A DNA stretch of 64,000 nt from DATATB01 sp036268995 (GTDB lineage Bacteria; Planctomycetota; Planctomycetia; Pirellulales; PNKZ01). The notes beneath the pieces are model-generated. The model saw only the letters and a list, made by a program, of their open reading frames with translations. It was not told the DNA's origin and made no database searches. The stretch is from assembly GCA_036268995.1 (NCBI GenBank), contig DATATB010000163.1:5120-69119 (forward strand), in the 5' to 3' direction. Shown in pieces: positions 50,801-55,600 of the stretch. The first letter of the stretch is position 1; each line of letters opens with the position of its first letter. A program made the position numbers and the translations under genes.

Positions 50801-50807
50801 CCGGTAA
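29820..50807 (+). CDS. Giant surface protein: beta-strand repeats, 15 copies of a 90-residue module, dockerin-like C terminus
   Basis: A 6995-residue exported protein. The basic N terminus ends in L-E-Q-R-L-M-L-A (residues 34-41), a variant of the planctomycete LEPR-XLL motif. The body has about 20 autotransporter-associated beta-strand repeats of the form K-x-G-x-G-T-L-x-L-T-G-x-N-x-Y-x-G-x-T-x-V, predicting a long beta-helix. Two clusters of a roughly 90-residue G-T-F-T-L-T-F-N-G-Q-T-T module interrupt it (35923-38890 and 43288-47240). Near the C terminus come a beta-sandwich (49045-49390), a conserved block (49390-49850), and two EF-hand-like loops (D-A-N-N-S-G-T-V-T-N-G-D and D-V-N-G-A-P-N-I-T-N-S-D; about residues 6678-6735). 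A disordered Thr/Pro/Ala tail of about 250 residues ends it. No outer-membrane beta-barrel is present. Probably an adhesin or surface-layer component. Confidence 0.9.
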   Translation: MARYRSARLQRQDSRRRTLLSWDARHRRPVVEWLEQRLMLATWIGGGPDNNWSDGANWVGGVAPTADDSIVFPATALSYTSVDDFAAGTRLRSITLEGSGYSITGNGVALLEGITAANTSGTNTLNFPLTLGASQTFVSGNSGATLALGSLATIDTGDLLVLTLDGAGNFNLAGSISDEGSLVKDGSGTAFISAANSYDGQTTVNAGAVNISNATALGSTAAGTVVSAGAALQVQSSSGITVNEPIAIAGQGIGTGTGSAGAQTYDSQVNNALYTGLGALRSVSGNNVWTGGIQLISTATFIGVDAGSTLNVSASISSQTPGAEIVGLTKVGAGDLILSGATDNLITGTTTAVQGTLELDKTGGAMPFHGALTIGDNLQGSEASVVELDAPNQLPYADFLGTTELMLTMNSSGYLNLNNYNATVGNMTLDLGQDYSAAIATGTGVLTLLGNMTVNANGGTNPITTPAITISGNLDLGNASDYFSGGGQEATHTFLINAGAIQTMDTAENPATGTVEGADLWISANVSGAADESITKTGTGTLRLTGNNSYLGSTIVTTGYVSIGSDTAFGAGTVSLAGGTIIGYGASPITISNPISLDSTTTFYGTTPLIFSGLATLTGNRTLDVVDPTETVTFSDGITESVFGNGIGLSLAKSGEGTLALTGTNTYSGSTVINADGGTIDLSGNGTLLNSTSITVGEDGNLVLDNSTTNLSSSTAGTTVVQGRINEYAAIMLSGGELLFIGNNGGASTQTLGVVSLTAGDTSTIASQLGTGAGSSASLLISAMTVTAGASVTFLGAGAALSNAALPAAGLNQIILTSVPTGTGALINGVLPFARVEDTTSGSADPLDLATYVPVEQGVAIVGLNNVTSTPGAMYIDGFSPSINGVATPTNISSNVYIAPGTTVNLNNLASLYPTGIVNVNSLVIGAGATIAGNVELNVNSGRIIFLDGASPSAISVSLLNLGATASAPGYVTTGPTTGAKIVATISSQIAGASTILVKEGGGELKLTNTNLYAGTTDITQGILDVSSSGALGGTTAAVVVRAGATLALDPGAGNTISIANKALTLDGLGFGDTGNSITGGTLELLSGAASWAGNVSLGGGIVDQAAVTGFAAVENAAFITTAAGTTLTLSGAISGTGVALEKMGTGTLIFGGVLANSYSGATFDNAGTLQLAKNTESGSDSGGITAINSTLYVGDDVGGAGAGVVQLLANNQIIDSTTIVINSSGLMDLNGYSDVINTLQLVEGPVSSAQVTTGAGTLTLDGGNLTSAANANVVTLQVLGAGNSTGATISGNLALDPYNYASTNPTREFLVSHGAAAVDLNISAAISNGTGLVNTTVIKAGLGTLKFSGGTSNTYNGTTEVNEGTLLLAKTGGALAMSGALTVGDGSLASGGVDSDVVRLLGDNQLPTASAAVTVESTGLLDLNGHTLTIGAEPGSTALTIDSGDVFLNNVDGNTATLILNGEVSVLDVNAPALIRGPGNLDLGSAPRTFTVSHVNFIYNDDLLISANIVSNVGGASADLTKNGAGYLELTGDNTYAGRTYVTFGGLTIGSSNALGTGDVYLGASLSGAVTVVADDGPQTVSNPVFMSNEVNFGLLGNIGAADSLAFSGAANITPATTNAGTTNTTFINVANASIVTFSGGIGDFSGIEALNKFGTGFLVLTGVNTYSGTTTVGGGSLVLSGGGMLVNSTSLIVNSGGTLELDNGQGIDGSAGQNWPDRINDTTTMLLAGGTFDYVGAPGAASSETLSTITVNTNSFATPTQAESTIELQVDPSVPGSSVSVTADALVRGAASTLASTSPAGAAQGATLNVVGAGAAVGSSNNQLLFNTTPVLTGNMLPWITLTTRGPSASTTVTTVDSATTAMLGAQSSIQSPTEITLTSGTTLTAAYAGTNLILSGPGTYALASSLSVDSLELTGGATLDTHGFTLTDFSGQVITGGTGNLIEDSTSTTGTLALGTAEGFIYTGSPLLEVPTASPNLTISAAITGSNSIHKERAGTLVLSGSNSGFSGAIDVDQGVLSAQNNSALGGALSSEVQTLTLLNATSGTFTLSFNGWTTSTLAYNATASQIQTALNNLISVGTAGGSIAVTLSGSSSAGNVYTLAFGGAFAGSSQPLITAASSLAGGIAAFAPSAAVGRLAAGGIGVLVANNAALQLAGGITIGRPVAAIGSGIAGTGAILNVSGSNLLESTVDLRSTSTTSAITDFIGVVSGSQLEIDGPVVTSANSGLAGSGTAVVANNLTKVGMGTLVLGGSLGNTISGTTTVSEGTLLLEKSAGVPALSGALVIGDNAGLGTDTVKFASPEQLAQTAAVTVNATGALDLLSTMTSPAANATQVVSVTGTAGTFTLTFNGHTTSALAFDATPAQVQTALNALSSISGSGSGLVSGMAGEYSVVFEQGLSTTTNVLTATGSGGATATVAVELAGSSGLAGTTSDTQLVDVGPTTGTFILTFGNETTTALSYNATPATVQAALQALSLIGAGNVIVSGAPGEYAITFVNYAAGVVPQLTTTSINVTAATEVVNGQTDSETVGSLTLVDGPASSAQIALSTGTVLQLNGSVTVNSLNTGDTVDSPSAVIGGFGNTAPGVLALNTELATSTATRFFTVGDSPVLDDLIINVPLTNGSSGQTGGLVETGAGRLVLDPTGTSSYSGGATVNSGELNVSNTTVTALNYNQQLVTVTASGGVFTLSFAGEASALLAAGSTSAGQVQNALNALASIAAVGGVSVTTSGTNGYLVSFNSATTQQPLIVANLASTLVQAATSQQTVSVSGASGTFTLSLAGQTTTPLEYNATVAQVQAALQALPGIGANVVVTGTVGSYTLSFIGGLVVNSTTQVTAIGSGGATATANAPTTNTTQVISVDDTGATFTLSFNGQTTVALPDGATAAQVAAALDALGSIAGSSVLVTANGTNTAYAVTFAGALGSAQQTPIVATLSDATVQSTTTTGGFAASQLITINATGGTYLLNYGSFGFTLSSSIAYNATASQLQSILNQLFAFDTVSTNVTVTGGAGVYTVNFQFVPMGLLGINPAGLVYASNSTALGASTSSTAVASGATLQLQGAAISGQWLLLYGTGIGGTGALRAYGDSMSLWSGVVSLDNSTIGTDAGSQLTLSGVISGSGFGITKILPGTLLLGGGSGDTAANTYTGTTTVNEGTLFLNKAGGTDALASGGSLVIGNDAGGSGSDQVILLGNNEIDPADSVTVDTTGLFSLNNNSQQLNAQTALTLEAGISASSEVSLGPDGTLTLGNSTTGAGSIIVNAELTATGAQATFSIGSPAATISGGSLVMGGSGTTGSRSITVNANAVHAIDDLVISSPITFPFLNAATVITKLGSGTLELTGNNANLAGAITVSAGTLAVGAGGNFGSGGTNNVLNLAGGTIRSDIPGVNTTIASNINLTASSTVGGFNPIIFGGVLTNSGGSFTLTNLDSGGLALGASGSSQAIGYSATAQTLTLNANFDAPINLVGTVTNLGSGATNDVLSKAGTGVLTISSASNAYYTSIVTAGVLVMANADAFGQSGTLPTTSVTISSNAEVDLEVPSGTTIPAYNWSITGVGFNGVPVGALRLRDNNPNAADSLTLTGAIVLGAGATIGVDAGPLNPANPVADDDNLVLAGAIPTQIISGAGGISKVGYGMLTIGGPASSPNTFNGASSVNQGEILMSSPSGFALGGWTASSPPPAATITVGDGGGLPGADILRYSTSAAYNDQLGGSDGTSTYTPNLVVGTSGLLDMTNGSGTSIGLNDTVGNVTLETGETESAELDLGGGSGSLNFGNLTVSAFGATDGNALPAYIEGSGASPSTLAAWNVTSIWTINDSLIPSANVDLLVTASLGGDATITQSLGAATPGTGGTVWLGSAADANFSGSYTVNAGLLDLVGATVVNAVVTVNTGGTVVADNNNTPYTGISPSLVGSAEELQALTSANNDYVPSRLGSSSSLNISGGTFIYEGASTSTTNTGSGSDTVPSVNLAANTQSVFDEVYNGEPLLLTIGILTQSNSGASVTFVTGASADAGVTPVDIAATGNNQLIVEDDNLLTAVMPFATIVNLAGQVSVVEIGGSDLTNLIAVPATDSSYYLANTPGSLASAPAGANVVVTVSQTLTSPAAPNLNSITLLGSGITIGGSGSISTTELINDGTGNTISVASLSYGGNLGQIFNAGTLALDTVITGSAGIVVASVSDTSISGTPEVTFGTPTVSGTSFSGTTVITGGVVDVQNAGAFGTQSSSTTIALGAQLQLDPGSGNTLAVTGTETLSINLNAGTLYSPLAPVIQNSGTTAWAGNVTWGGTPLVDVVTGALFNIGGTVSGGMTLIGGGTLEYGGTGAINNSTGTTTVDAGTLLLDKATVNAINSTLVIGNNVPGTTALVQYVPGAGPDQIANAAAVTININGTLDLNGINDTINSLTMDGGSVISSVAGGTLEINPAGGAALITYNAGTQDTISANLDLGGLLRTIAVADGVENDDLEITGVVSDGGINKIGAGGLLLSNSGNTYAGVNQQNTLTIPATITAASIELTVDGNPTNPISYTGHGMTAAQLQAAINSAGFGGPFSSFFNANDIVVSGPTTAGAFTLNFAGDFADEPVTVTEATLSSTGTGTISLAAATSGTSGGTIVNGGILDVGNNTALGTSVLTLTSGSLWADSTGSSSITLANPFVINGASLTFGGRRDFGGTNDLTLTTAASDTLQVATTTITVDDPETVVTLAGNISESTLNRGITKASNGTLILSGNNSYTGSTAVNAGVLQVASNTALGAVGQSAIQSISITGTSASFTLNFNGYGTSVVYNESAAQLANALNAATFASIGGSGGSVTVSKVATSATTEVFYITFGGSLANAALPAMTVSGLTGSGAAATVATLLPGEQGTAVASGAELDLVGNLTIGDEPLTISGEGFGGNITGVGAGAGALRNVSGTSTWGNGTTTFTLGPTTANLFTTLGTDSGQLTLDGSVMQAVTGDGLNKVGAGTLVYAGPSANGYTGQTTINDGTLTLAKTAPNSLQGPIVIGDNLPAGTAILQLASSEQLLDTAAVAINSTGQLNTTSSEATISANTLETVTVTGTTAGTFTLGFDGLTTVAITYNAPAGFVQSALDTMLGQVLPGAAVMVSANVIGTTSIYYVTFTGSLAGMNLPALTASTTGFSTGGVAVAVANPGDNAVQTLTVVGTSGQFSLTYNGQTTSPLSFGAPDNPADGTGDVQDALAALSTIGAGNVAVYGTTSGNVSIYTIEFVGALAGVNPVPIVANDVSLATLPNPVTTSAQSGNTKQTVEVTGSTGQFTLTYGGQTTSPLAYDATVSQVANALNTLSSIAGADGAAVVTSNTTTAGTTTATIYTIYITGIASPTLITATNLDVSVATPNTGIGTGVSSGNALMQTITVQATGGMFTLTYNGVTTTPLAYNAPATGTGSVQSALTGLSSVGSGNAAVSSTTTTTFGIPTTVYTVLFGGAIVASGGNGTTTFNVVPLLANSSNLVGGTASGSVAITSVGEGTGERIGAITMLAGQNSSASINLASGTYLSLGGNLTVNSMPGITSSGGASISGGTINLQPATAAGSVTRIVTIFDGPASADLTINSVIADGSSFGASLLEIGIGDGRLVLTGTNTYTGTTTLSSGELTVENSAALGGSQDNQVQGVAIAGTAGTFTITFAGQTTSALVFNATALQVQTALDALSTIGGVGGSVGVSLSGGTYGIVFQGALADADLPLITATATGGTTVSVNTAGTSLAGGGNQTATITAPTSGTFTLTFGGQTSSPLNFNATAAQVQDALNVLSSITSTGGSATVVGPYTIGSSTAEVYTVIFAGGTLGGQVLGALTSSGATIDATGSVFANGGGSAAAGTTVTAGAALELSGTNLNLSSEALTLSGSGIVAAGDTAQGTNVLGTGALHSLSGNNDIGGVITLGTTNVGIGVDSGTLTLGTISQAGNTGLGIVKLGAGSLDLAGATTNTMTGITTVNAGTLLLDKTGSANAVSGGTLVIGGDERGAADSAIVQVGPYSGSAQLPGTVVVGANGLLNMAPNDESNAFGVLDLTVGPTSSADVEVGLAMMTLGNSIFAVVNGGTSSASPPAVLNGVVSLNAASTITVFHGNQTPVELQIGAAITGGYGLTKAGYGTLSLTNSNLYTGGTTLDENSGTVVVAANSALGDGPATVDAGSTLAFSGGIAYSAAGSIAINGAGVTSAGAITRSGAIDNLGGANSFAGTVVLAAASSIGVSSGTLAIAGAISGAFPLTIDGSGTLITTGGISTSSTTVNNATLAGTGTITGPVTLASAGALEPGIEPAPGLLSTGALTLDSAGIFDEVLDGGTAGSGYSQTNVSGVVNLNGATLDATLGVFLPAAGASFTIISSTSPVVGTFDNLPQGAITSIGGIGFTVEYNDGGNNVVLVANSAPTLSGSASHAPILKNSTNNPGTLVSAIIASGLSITDPDPNAVQGIAVDGVDDSNGTWQFSINGGTNWTAFNSPRDFDAVLLAANAETLVRFVPDAGYIGTVSDGLMFRAWDQTSGINGGTADASNNGASTPFSSATASASILVDAAPVVVGAYVSGSAWSASYLSMLAANSLGDSTAGFELADGANQLTTIVPWTNVTQISIAFSEPVTLGQASLTLYNSANAAISSSNYSYDSSTFVATWQFSTALAANKYVINLAANSVSDTAGTELDGAWTTGVSTFANGSGDGTPGGDFNFYFDVLPGDANNSGTVTNGDVLDSKLQVGAVANAGNYRDDVNGAPNITNSDVLLEKLQVGSNINSFPTPQLPPQTEVADAITDDQPSVATFDAGTRTGEVVIVAAPAAYIVPVLLPAASLPPASQPAAEVIAAPGVSDTVPSMDTSVASTPILQPSQAPVTSVLTIGPSVASNSAVVSPAGSGVADPAAVTDVVFGASPGAATASASGSQATALELALNSLDPDLLPVLSLSVPIADEHFTAPTNTAPTNTAPTNTGPTSTGLAGTSATAASLLARDAIFSLDFEAADSSWTSDKPKAGRRMLSHQAATRPLWFDRAISQNAGR
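35923..38890 (+). repeat. First cluster of the 90-residue module (7 copies)
   Basis: Copies begin near 35923, 36818, 37121, 37842, 38107, 38386 and 38673. Each encodes Q-x-V-x-V, then G-T-F-T-L-x-F-x-G-x-T-T, then Y-N-A-T-x-x-Q-V-Q-x-A-L-x-A-L-x-x-I, then a strand Y-x-V-x-F and usually a final strand before the next unit. Beta-strand repeats separate some copies; others are directly adjacent. Confidence 0.85.
43288..47240 (+). repeat. Second cluster of the 90-residue module (8 copies)
   Basis: Copies begin near 43288 (divergent), 44081, 44950, 45263, 45586, 45906, 46680 and 46977. The same pattern as in the first cluster is kept: T-F-T-L-T-Y-x-G-Q-T-T-S-P-L-x-Y, a helix with V-Q-x-A-L-x-x-L-S-x-I, then paired strands. 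Copies from 45263 to about 46190 are consecutive with little spacer. Confidence 0.85.
49390..50050 (+). repeat. C-terminal block shared with the second giant protein
   Basis: Encodes a strand-rich domain starting V-V-V-G-A-Y-V-S-G-S-A-W and containing W-T-N-V-x-x-I-S-I-A-F-S, then the dockerin-like pair ending N-S-D-V-L-L-E-K-L-Q-V-G-S-N-I-N. The block at 53553-54232 on the minus strand encodes the same domains with high identity, including the same 16-residue ending. Because the genes converge, the two blocks are inverted relative to each other. Confidence 0.85.
50556..50615 (+). repeat. Four 15-base tandem repeats encoding APTNT
   Basis: Units 50556-50570, 50571-50585, 50586-50600 and 50601-50615 (gcgccgaccaacacc and variants) encode A-P-T-N-T three times and G-P-T-S-T once, in the disordered tail of the giant protein. 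It is a slippage-prone minisatellite in frame with the gene. Confidence 0.9.
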
Positions 50808-50828
50808 AGAAGCCTTGTCAGCCGGCGG

Positions 50829-52502
50829 TCAGGGGGTCGAGCCGCTCAAGTCGCGCACGCGGCCTTCGCGCGGCGCGATAATCCGCTTTTGGCTCGCGGC
50901 CGAACCGTACAAGGCGAGCGAGAGCGGAATGTCCGTCGTGTGATAGTCCAGCTTCTTAAAGCGTCCGGCCAGCAGCATCGTGCCACGCTCGACGACCTGG
51001 CCCTCGAGCACGACGTGATACACGCGATCGAGTTTGAGGTCGACTTCGACGATCCGCTTGCCCACCGGCCGCCGCAGATCGAAGGCGTATTTCATGCCCG
51101 ACACCTGCACCAGCCGGCCGGCTCCCGGGAGGTCGACGCCCATGGCTCGGTAGCTGTCGAGGCTGCGAAGGTTGTCTTCCAGAATATCGACCAGGTCCTG
51201 GCCTGAGAGGTCGAGCGTTACCAGGCACTGATTGAAGGGCCGGCTGCAATGAATGATGTCCACCATGTCGACCGTCCCCTGCGGCAGCGGCAACCCTCGA
51301 TAATAGATGGGACTGTACAGGGCGATTTCAGCACCGGTCGCGCGACGCATGGCATCGGTGAACCAGTTGGCGAGCCGCTTTTCCGTGCCCAGCATGTCCA
51401 ATGCTTCGGGAGCATCGGCCACTGGATGGCTGCGATAACCGGGCGGCGCAGTGCGCCGCGCTTCCAAGCGAGCCTGCCAGCCGTGATCTTGCCGCGCCAG
51501 CCGCAATGTCTTGCCGGCGGCCAGCGCGTCGTGCCAAACTTGCGTACCATCGACGAGCACGCGGAGGGGCGCTTCGCTGTCGAAGACCGCCGGGTCAGGC
51601 GTCAACTCCAGCACGTCGACGTTGCGCACGCGCAAGCCCAGCTCATGCTTGGAAAGGGCCTCGCCTTCGATCGATGCCATTTGGCCGGGCGTGCTGAGCG
51701 CAACCGCACTGGTCCAGAACGCCTGGCCGTGCAGCGGCGTATCGATGTCGAACACGTACGACTTCGGATGCGGATCCCGCCGTTGTTTCAGCAGCCAATC
51801 GAAGATCCGCTCGAAGTCCTTGACCGGTCCTTGGTGCCCTTCGCCGGGCAACAGCTCCAAGCTGGCCGGAGCGCCGAACTTCAGCATTCGCTCGACGCCT
51901 ACCATCACCCCCCGAAGATAAAACGAGGCGTCGTTGGCGCCGCCGATCCACAGAAAGGGAACTGGCCGGGCGTTACGCGCCAGCCACGGAAAACTGTAAG
52001 CCGCCGCCAAGGGCGCCGCGGCCGCAAATACGTCCGGATGGTGCAAGGCCAGATAGGCCGAGCCGGTGCCGCCCATCGAATGCCCGGTCAGATAGATGCG
52101 CGTGGCATCGACGCGGTATTGCCGCCGCACGTCGCGCAGGACCGCCAACACGTCGTGCTCGCCGATCCCGCGGTACTCGGTCGGTCCGGCCGGTCCGCCG
52201 CGCGGACTGGCGACGAGCACTCCCAGCTTTTCAGCGGCTCGTAGTAGCGCGCCGGTGCGATAAACATCGAACAGGGTATTCTCGTCTCCGCCAGTGCCGT
52301 GCAGCGCGAGCACCAGCGGCCATGCCTGCCGCTCGTCATAGGTCGACGGGACAAACAGCCGGTAAGGCTGCTCGGATTGGTCCACGTCCGATCGATAGTT
52401 GAGGTGCAAATCCCGGCTTTCGCCCGCCGGCGCCGGCCCACAGCTCATTAGGACCCAGCCGACGGCAAGCGTCACAGGCATCGTCCAGCGTGGCATCGTC
52501 AT
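50829..52502 (-). CDS. Secreted esterase fused to a 5'-nucleotidase C-terminal-like domain
   Basis: A 557-residue exported protein. A signal peptide (residues 1-27, ending A-P-A-G) is followed by an alpha/beta-hydrolase of the PHB-depolymerase/feruloyl-esterase type: oxyanion H-G-T-G-G at 68-72, nucleophile S142 in G-H-S-M-G-G, acid D191 in G-A-N-D, and H223 in G-E-G-H. A strand-rich middle region (about 245-365) links to a region (about 375-500) resembling the 5'-nucleotidase C-terminal domain: A-N-W-F-T-D-A-M-R-R-A-T-G-A-E-I-A-L, R-P-F-N-Q-C-L-V-T-L-D-L-S-G-Q-D-L, and L-V-Q-V-S-G-M-K-Y-A-F-D. The metallophosphatase domain that normally precedes it is absent, and the N-x-G-G-I-R motif is replaced by S-P-I-Y-Y-R-G. 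The start at 52502 gives a proper signal peptide; the frame opens at 52565. It lies 177 bases after the giant gene on the same strand. Confidence 0.85.
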   Translation of the reverse strand: MTMPRWTMPVTLAVGWVLMSCGPAPAGESRDLHLNYRSDVDQSEQPYRLFVPSTYDERQAWPLVLALHGTGGDENTLFDVYRTGALLRAAEKLGVLVASPRGGPAGPTEYRGIGEHDVLAVLRDVRRQYRVDATRIYLTGHSMGGTGSAYLALHHPDVFAAAAPLAAAYSFPWLARNARPVPFLWIGGANDASFYLRGVMVGVERMLKFGAPASLELLPGEGHQGPVKDFERIFDWLLKQRRDPHPKSYVFDIDTPLHGQAFWTSAVALSTPGQMASIEGEALSKHELGLRVRNVDVLELTPDPAVFDSEAPLRVLVDGTQVWHDALAAGKTLRLARQDHGWQARLEARRTAPPGYRSHPVADAPEALDMLGTEKRLANWFTDAMRRATGAEIALYSPIYYRGLPLPQGTVDMVDIIHCSRPFNQCLVTLDLSGQDLVDILEDNLRSLDSYRAMGVDLPGAGRLVQVSGMKYAFDLRRPVGKRIVEVDLKLDRVYHVVLEGQVVERGTMLLAGRFKKLDYHTTDIPLSLALYGSAASQKRIIAPREGRVRDLSGSTP

Positions 52503-52679
52503 GGTCACTCTCTGCTCGGTTGTCTTTTGAATCCATCCAGGAGGCCGACTTCGGCCGCTGGCCATCGTCGCAGACCTCGATGCGCGCTCGACCGTCGCCC
52601 CATCAGATGATAGCGCTCGACGGGATTATTGCAACGGACTGCTATCGGCGCGTCGAGGTGCGCGGGACGATTACAGCGG

Positions 52680-55600
52680 CTAGCGCTGCCCGCTCCGCGA
52701 CCGGGTGACGAGTGCATCGTGCCAGGCCCGATCGAATGTCCGGCCGTCGTCGCTCGGATGATCCGCCTGGTCCGAAAACACCTCGTCCAGCGCCAGCAGA
52801 CCAGCCGGGGTCGAAGCGCTTCCCGCTAAGCTGGCCGCGGGCGACGTCGCCAACTCGGTTTCGAGTATGTCGCCTGGGTTGGTTCCTCCTGAGCGGAGCG
52901 CGAACCACGCCAGCCCGTCAAACACCGAGGCCAGGGCGTCGGCCGCCTGCGGAGCCGGTGAGCCCGCGACGGCCGGCTCGGCCGCCGGTTGCCACAGCCC
53001 GTCGGCCAGCGACGAGCCTTCGGCCGAACCGCTCATGACCCCAGTGGGCGAGCCGGGAGCGTTAGCGACCGGAGTAAGTGGAGTTGCTGCCGCGACCCCG
53101 TTCGGCGCCGCAACCGCAGCCGGTGCCACGGGAGCGATGCTCGACAAAGGTTGCGCCGAGATGGCGACCGGGGTTACCGTACTGACGACCGGAGCCGCTA
53201 CGGCGGTAAAGGCCGCCGGTGCGACGCTCACGGGGGCAGGTGAAGCAGCAGCCGCGATGACAACGCTCGGATCGGCCGAAACATCGACCACGCTCGTCGT
53301 CAGCGCGCTTGAGTCTGCGTCGGCCGGCGAATCGTCATTTGGTTGGTCGTCGCCGGTCTGGCTCGGATCGGTCGAAATCACTGTAGTGGCAGCGCTGGCC
53401 GCCGGTTGGCTGGCAACGACTACGGGCGTCGAGGAAGCCGGCGTCGAAGTCACGGCCCCTGCGCCGCTATCCGGCACGCTGTCGCCACTGGCATCATCGG
53501 TCGCGAGGTCGTCTTCCGGGATTGCCTGCTGCGAATTGATCGAGCCCGACTCCGGCGGCAGATCGGGCGTGGCGAACGTGTTGATATTGCTGCCGACCTG
53601 GAGCTTTTCGAGCAGCACGTCGCTGTTGGTAATGTTGGCCTGGCCGTTGACGTCGTAGCGGTAGTTGCTCGCATTAGCAACCGCACCGACGTCGAGCTTC
53701 GTCGACAGCACGTCGCTGTTGGTGACGGCTCCCGCGTCGCGGGCGTCGCCGGGCAGGACGTTGAAGTAAAAGTCGAAATCTTCGCCGGCGACTCCATCGC
53801 CCGACCCAGCGGCAAAAGTGCTCGTCCCGGTGGTCCATTGGCCGGCCAGCTCGGTTCCCTGGGTATCGGTCACCGACGTGGCGGCCAGGTTCATCACGTA
53901 CTTGCCGGCCGCGAGCGACGACGCGAACTCCCAGGTGGCGATGTTGGTCGTGGTGCTGTAGCTGAAGCTGGAAATGGGCACCACAAGATTGGACGAGTTG
54001 TAAAGCGTCAGTGCAGTGCTGGCGACGTTCACCGAGCCGCTGAAAGCTATGGAGATTTCGTTGACGTTGGTCCAGGCCACGGTGGTTGCGAGCTGATCGC
54101 TGCCGGTGGCCAATTGAAAGCCCTGGCCGCTGGCCGCCGAACTGCCCACCCCGGCCGCGTCCAGCACGCTCAGATAAGACGCCGCCCAGGCCGTGCTGCT
54201 GACAAACGCGCCCATGACCGTGGGTGCGGGATCGACCGTCACGGAGGCGGTGTCGGTGGCCGTTGAGAATGCGGTGTCGCCACCGTTGCTGCTGGTATCG
54301 GCTACCATGCCGGGAGTTCCGGTCGATTGATTCCAAGCCCGATAGGTGAACGTGGCCGTTTGCGTATTGCCCGCTTGGGGTACAAATTGAACCAGGTCGT
54401 TGGAGTCGAGCAGCAGCGCCTGGCTGACCGAAACGCTGCCGAAATTGGTCCACGTCGTGCCGCCGTCGAGCGAATACTGCCAGTTGCCGGCCGCGCTGGA
54501 CTGCCCCACCACGGCGATCTGGTACACGTGATTGTCGTCGGTGATTGAATTGCCAACCATCGTCGACACCGGCACGGCGCTGCTGGTGCCCTGATTCACC
54601 GAGATCGGCGCAAGCGTCGGGGCAATCGGCGTGAGTACCGGCGCCGTGTCGACGGCCGGGCTCTCGGTCACCGTGCCGCTCGTGGAAGTCAGCGTCGCTC
54701 CGGGTGCAACCGTCACTGGCAAGGTGTAAATCTGGTTGCCGCTGGTCGTGACGTTGGCGTTGATGTCCTCGCCGCTCGTGGAACTGACCGTCACGCTGGT
54801 CAGCGGGGTGGTCTGTCCGATCGAACCGCCCAGGGTCGTCAAGGCTCCGCTGACGATATTCAATCCAAAGTTGCCGTTAACCTGTCCGATGTTGACCGCG
54901 CCGGCGGCGTTAATGACCGTGTTGCCAAGCAGCGTCGCTGCATTGCTGATGCTGATCGCGCCAGCGGTCGATTTTTCGATGCCATCGAGCTGGACCGCGC
55001 GGTCACTATAGGTCTGCGAGCCCACGGTCGTGACGTTCATCAGCGAGAGCGTACCCCCGGCCGAGGTGAGTGACGCCAGCGGCGTCAGCCCGCCCACGGC
55101 TGCCGCGAACGTCGTCCCCGGGAATCCGCTCTGGCCGACGCTCAAGCTGAAATCGCCGTCGACCGTGCCGTTGAATTCAATGGCGAAGCCGGCGTTGGCA
55201 ATCGTCATGGCCGAGCCCAACACGATCGGGCTGTTGAACGTGACGCCAAAGGTGGCGTTGATCGAGCCGCCGGCCAGGACCGTGGTGCCGCCGGCACCGA
55301 TCGTCAGGCTGCCCAGCGCGGCGGTCTTGCCGACGGCACCGTTGAAGGTCGTCGTGCCCGTCGTGTTGGCGGTCAACCCACCGCTGTCGACCGTGTTGTT
55401 GAACGTGATATTGCCGCTGCCGGCGTTGAGCGTAGTGAAAGCCCACAGCGACACGGGATCGTTGTAGGTTTGATTGCCCGAGGTCGTGACATCGCCGTTG
55501 AGGTTGGTCGTGCCGGCGGCGTCGGTCGTCACGCTGGCCAGGGCGATCGAGTTGCCGAGATTGCCCGACAGGGTCGTCAGGCCCGAGGAATCGAACGTGA

